From: Chrysomallon squamiferum
Lineage: Eukaryota; Mollusca; Gastropoda; Neomphalida; Peltospiridae
Assembly: GCA_012295275.1 (NCBI GenBank)
Contig: CM022674.1
Location: 4,285,610 to 4,313,109, forward strand
Direction of reading: 5' to 3'
Length of the DNA stretch: 27,500 bases
Below the pieces are notes generated by a model. The model was not told the origin of the DNA. It worked only from the letters and a program-made list of their open reading frames with translations, and made no database searches. This document shows, in pieces, positions 23,337 through 27,500 of this stretch. Position 1 is the stretch's first letter. Each line of letters opens with the position of its first letter. Position numbers and translations under genes: made by a program.

Positions 23337-23869
23337 AGCTACAACATTCACTTCCAATGTAATTTTTATGAATCATTTTTAATTAAAATAATTTAATTTG
23401 TTTTCTTTTACAATTCAGTCTTAACCTAACATCCTTCATTACTGACTACATCTACATTCGTAATTGAACGCAAACACAAGAATAAAAAAAATATATAAAA
23501 ATACAAAAATAAAAATAAGAAAAATAAACCAAAAATAAAAAATAAACACAAGAATAAAAAAATAAAAAAAAAAAAAAAAAAAAATAGAGAAAAATAAGAA
23601 TAATAAAAAACACTCCAGCAATACAGAGATAAAAAAAGAAATACACAGTGATTCTCGATCTCACAAAGAACCCATCAGACACGTCATATTCGTCTTTTTG
23701 ACGTTATACGGCCACACACAGAAAGTGGACACATTCACGTAATTAAACCTAGTTCCCAGTTTCCTCCAATAACCCAACATGACACGGACCTAAAAAACCA
23801 TCAGGACCCACCCACTGTTCCATCAAAACAACTACCAGAAAAATAAAAAAATAACAGAGCATTTTCCCC
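23337..23869. other. A-rich stretch and complex non-coding sequence
   Basis: A-rich AAAT-type sequence fills about 23475-23600. Complex sequence follows. Confidence 0.6.
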
Positions 23870-24180
23870 TATCTCGCATTAACGTGCTTTATTTTGAACT
23901 TGTCGCTCGCTAGCAAGGAGAAAACACCGGGGCCTGGGATCGTTTTAAAGCCGCTGTTTTTATTCCAGCAGGCGGCAGTAAAGGACAGGGATTATTAATC
24001 GAGCTTTCCTTCTGTCTCAGCGATTCCTGTTGTTTTTTTTCTTTTTTTTTCGAACTTTTTAGCTGTCAAGCTGATCACTGAAAGGGCCGCGGAGGTAAAG
24101 CAGCTGACTGGATGATATTAATCCGAAGATGGATGAGTCAGTCCAAGGCAATACTCCGCGTGCGTGACGATATTGTTTAA
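23870..24180. promoter_or_regulatory. Complex, GC-richer island; candidate regulatory element
   Basis: This 300-bp island has high sequence complexity and more G and C than its neighbours. It includes GGATTA (23989-23994) and ATTAATCC (24117-24124), Otx/Pitx-type homeodomain words in opposite orientation. It also has an E-box CAGCTG (24101-24106) and a GGCCGCGG word. No open frame of note is present. Regulatory function is inference from composition only. Confidence 0.3.
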
Positions 24181-24310
24181 AAACTCGGCTGATGAAACGG
24201 GAAGGTTTCCTTGCCAAATCGTAACAACGCTGAGAGGCACTGAAGGGAAGGAAAGCAGAGTGGCAGAGACCATGAACGAAATGTAATGGAGAGGAAGGAA
24301 GAGATTATTT

Positions 24311-24356
<46 letters not shown>

Positions 24357-24451
24357 TAGACAGATAGACAGACAGATAGATAAATAGATAGCTATATAGA
24401 TAGACAGACAGATAGATAGATAGATATATATATATATATATATAAAAATAA

Positions 24452-24488
<37 letters not shown>

Positions 24489-24500
24489 CAGACAGATAGA
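24311..24500. repeat. (GATA)n/(GACA)n array with internal (TA)n
   Basis: GATA and GACA tetramers alternate in blocks over about 190 bp, with a (TA) run at about 24424-24443. Confidence 0.95.
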
Positions 24501-24960
24501 TGATATATAAACAGCGAAATAGATGGATTTAGATGGAAAGATAAAGACAGACAGATTGATAGAGGGAACTAGAGACAGATATAAACAAAACAAATAAACA
24601 AACAGAAATGAAAAAAAGTAATAATAAGGTATCAGAAAATGAACTGAAGAAGTAGAAACAAGAACAACAACAAAGATCCTATTTCAGATGGAAGACTAAC
24701 GATAGACAGACAGAAACAAATAGACAGACAGAAATGCACAGAGATAGACAGAAAAACAGGAGAAAAATAGATAGACAGAGACAGACAGCGAGGGATAAAT
24801 AAAATAAATAAACGAACAAACAAACAAATAATAATGATGATGATGATGATGATGATGACAACAAAAGTAGTAATAAGGTATCAGTTATTTCGATCTTTAA
24901 TGTGAACTGGAAGAAGTAGCCAAAGAACAAGAACAACAACAAAGGACCGATCCTATTATC
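24501..24960. repeat. Decayed GACA/AAAC repeats and (GAT)n
   Basis: Scattered GACAGACA, AAAC and AAAT units (24540-24830) are followed by (GAT)n at about 24835-24858. Two related segments occur around it: ACAAGAACAACAACAAAG near 24658 and a near-identical AACAAGAACAACAACAAAGG near 24927. Both also have GGTATCAG and TGAACTG nearby, which suggests a segmental duplication of about 270 bp offset. Confidence 0.75.
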
Positions 24961-25530
24961 AGCCAAATAAATGTGAGACCGCAGACTCTAACCACAAAGC
25001 TTGAATCCTTCTTCTCCTCCTTCTCCTCCGACGATGAAGACAAAACTGGAACAAAAAAAAACACACAATTTAAACAACCTTACTAACAAGTCACTAACGA
25101 GCACTGCCGGACGAATCAGTTAGCTGTACGCGACCTCCAGTTAAAACAACATTAGCAAACGACGTCTTTCTTGCCTGACGTTGGCAATATTTACCTCCGT
25201 GGGTACTAAAACACGTTGACGGTAACGAGGGCCGTAATGATAAAAGACAGGATGGTCTGACGAGTGTCTACGCCAAAGACTGAGGGTGATGGATGCTCTC
25301 TCTGCCGAGTGTTTGTTGTTGTGAGTTTAGAGCGTCGAACACTGACGAAGAAGACTTCTAATTAATGGGAATCACATTTTGTAGACTTAAAACTGTTCAA
25401 ATATTTGTCGTTTCCCGTCCTGCTGCCGGTCGGATGACCTTGACGTTGCTAACTTTAACTGACTGCAATCAAAACAGGACTGCGATGTTTTTGTTAATTT
25501 ATAGCTGTCATGATCATTACAGCCAACACG
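24961..25530. other. Complex intergenic sequence
   Basis: A CTT/CTC run near 25008-25029 is followed by complex, GC-moderate sequence. On the minus strand ACGGAG is followed by GTAAAT at 25194-25189, a passable splice donor. I see no coding frame ending there. Confidence 0.5.
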
Positions 25531-26235
25531 GTCCGAGTCATTATCATTACTGTTGATTTTATTATCATTATAGCCATACTTAGCATTCCCCATCACGTCT
25601 TCATTATGGTATACTAATAAATCATTATCATTCCTGTAGACACTTTATAATTATTATCGTCATCATCATTTCCATCATTAAAATCGTTAATTTTATACCT
25701 ATCATCATCATCATCAGACCACCTGCATTTAACCATATAACTACCACGACCGCCATTATCATCATTTCTGTTATATCTACGTTACTATCAGAAATACAAC
25801 GAGTTATGTTCTGTTCCGACCGGTACCTACATATTTATGATATAATTTTCAAAAGCTGAGGTATGTGCTGTGGTGTCTAGATAGGTTGGTTGTAGAAAAG
25901 TCATTGTTATTAAGAGAAATATGTATATTTTTTGGTATCGTACCCGAATTTACATCTCTGACACAATTTAATATAATCAGTGTCGTTATAAATGTAACCA
26001 TTAGTACTGTTACTATCACTGTTGCCATCGCTGTCAACGCCATTACTGTAACAATTATCAACATCATCACGACGACTACCATTAGAAGTTCCACCACCAT
26101 CACCAACGTCATCAGAATTTTCACCATCATCAATCATCATTATCTACACCGTCATCATCAGAATGTCCATCACCATCAATATGCCATGACTATTATCATT
26201 ATTAATGTAATCATTAAAATATAATCATCATGAAT
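25531..26235. repeat. Decayed (ATC)n/(ATT)n array
   Basis: ATC, ATT and ACC triplets with many substitutions recur from about 25535 to 26235, broken by ordinary sequence at about 25790-25975. Hydrophobic frames on both strands follow from the triplets. Confidence 0.8.
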
Positions 26236-26289
26236 GATATTATCATTATAACTCTAACCACATAATTATGAAATCGTAATCGTAGTAGA

Positions 26290-26695
26290 GAATTTCTGTA
26301 ACTACTACTACTATTACTACTACTACTGCTACTACCATCACCACCACCACCACCACTACTACTACTTTGGCTTTTAGTACTACTACTACTATTTCTACTA
26401 TTACTACTACTACTACCGCTCCTATCAATATTGCTACCACTATTACTAACGAACCATTACTCCTACTAAAACTACTACAACTACTGCAACTGCTGCTTCT
26501 GTTACTACTATTGTTACTATTACTACTACCAGTAAAATGATTATTTCTTCTGTTACTACCACTGAAAACTACCACTAAAACGATTGCTACTACTACTATT
26601 ATTACTACTACTACTACCACTACTACCACTACTGTTGCTATTACAACAATAACAATTACAACCACTACTACTACTGTTACTATTATTATTATTAT
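26290..26695. repeat. (ACT)n/(ACC)n array
   Basis: About 400 bp of ACT triplets with ACC, GCT, ATT and ACA variants ends in a (ATT)n run near 26680-26697. Confidence 0.92.
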
Positions 26696-27500
26696 TTTTT
26701 ATTGTTATTTCAAACCATCTCTCTAACTCTACCTTTCAGAAGAAAAAAAAAACAAAAAACAAAAAAAATGGAGACCTTTTCAAAAAGACATCACCACTAA
26801 TGGCATTATTCCAAAACCTAAAACAGCAACGTGGTAAACTCAAAGTCAACAAAGTGTCTTACTAACAATGGGCGGGCCTGGTTTGTCGTGTCGTGGCTGG
26901 TCTCTCCGTGTTTCCATATGTATTCGGTCTCCAAATTACAAGCCAGGGGAAGCTTTGCAGATGCTAAGAGGAGAAAATCTAATTTTAGCCGTGAATTCTC
27001 CCACCAATGATTGTCTGCAATGCAATAATGACCGGAGCAGAACGGGTAACGTGGTTAGAGAAAACAACACGGAATCTCTAATTGTAATACTAGCCTTCAT
27101 CCTCCGACGCGTTCACAATTCTATTTCTTTTTTTTTTTTTACATCTTCCTTTCGCAATTTCTCATCTAATTGGGTCTCAAGTCATTGTCCCGGGGGGGGG
27201 GGAATCATACGGGTTTGAAATTTCTGGTTAGGAGGGTGAAACAGATATCTGAAATCTAGCTTCTCTGAAGGGGATCTATGGTTGTTTTTTTTTGAATTTC
27301 TATTAGAGTATCATTGCATTGTTTTTTTCGGGTTTACAATGAAAATCAGATCTGTTCTTGGTGGTAATCGAGATCTTGAATCGTAGCTCGCGGGTGTATT
27401 TGTGTTTTGGACGTATGTTCGTTTTTGTATGCATGCATGTGTAAAAAATGTTTACGTGTTCGTTAGTTTGTATGTGCAGGACGGTGAATATGAGTTTGTA
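26696..27500. other. Complex intergenic sequence to the window end
   Basis: A-runs near 26743-26768, a T-run near 27127-27140 and a G-run near 27191-27201 interrupt otherwise complex sequence. A plus-strand frame from an ATG in good context (ACAATGG, 26868) runs 116 codons to 27218. Part of it translates the T-run and the G-run, and it matches no family that I recognise, so I leave it as an unassigned open frame rather than a gene. Confidence 0.5.

Noticed and set aside
23005-23396. Poly-Leu and poly-Tyr frames of 125-183 codons
   Set aside because: They come from the degenerate ACT/ATT array and have no independent support.

Overview
This window looks like intergenic and intronic DNA from a large, repeat-rich animal genome. 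A mollusc is most likely, and a cephalopod such as an octopus is my best guess. The reasons are: no prokaryote-like gene packing; one recognisable exon ending in a textbook GT splice donor; an extreme load of long, nearly pure microsatellites; a stretch matching a dispersed repeat I remember from mollusc genomes; and a degenerate tRNA-like SINE head. The cephalopod assignment is inference. The sequence itself only shows a repeat-rich metazoan.

The only gene I can support is on the minus strand. Positions 15133 down to 14704 encode the first coding exon (143 residues plus one base) of a class C G-protein-coupled receptor of the metabotropic glutamate receptor family. It carries a signal peptide and the start of the Venus-flytrap ligand-binding domain. 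The exon ends at a GTAAGT donor (14703-14698), and no later exon is visible, so intron 1 fills at least the first 14.7 kb of the window. The residue corresponding to mammalian mGluR1 Arg78, which holds the glutamate side-chain carboxylate, is alanine here. That suggests the atypical invertebrate branch typified by Drosophila mangetout/DmXR. The roughly 340 bp upstream of the exon is the probable 5' UTR and promoter. It is CpG-containing and less repetitive than its surroundings, and is bordered by a (GA)n tract.

Layout: 1-14697 is intron 1 sequence with many microsatellites, a mollusc SINE-like copy (about 5810-6010), a 1 kb GT/GTAT array (7911-8960), a 21-bp minisatellite (9397-9504), a 540-bp trinucleotide block that switches strand halfway (9831-10375), and a CTGT/CTCA minisatellite (10906-11168). 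14698-15474 is the exon, donor and 5' flank. 15475-27500 is upstream intergenic DNA with higher-order trinucleotide arrays (15608-16240), a long imperfect inverted repeat (18008-18352), an ACGTC-rich domain (18590-20020), a tRNA-like SINE head (22518-22625), complex-sequence islands that could be regulatory (23870-24180, 25080-25360, 26800-27220), and further ATC/ACT/GATA arrays.

There is no operon or gene cluster, and I see no rRNA, functional tRNA, CRISPR array, prophage or coding transposon. Nearly all long open frames here are translations of simple repeats and were not annotated as genes. Coordinates of repeats are by eye and may be off by a few bases.
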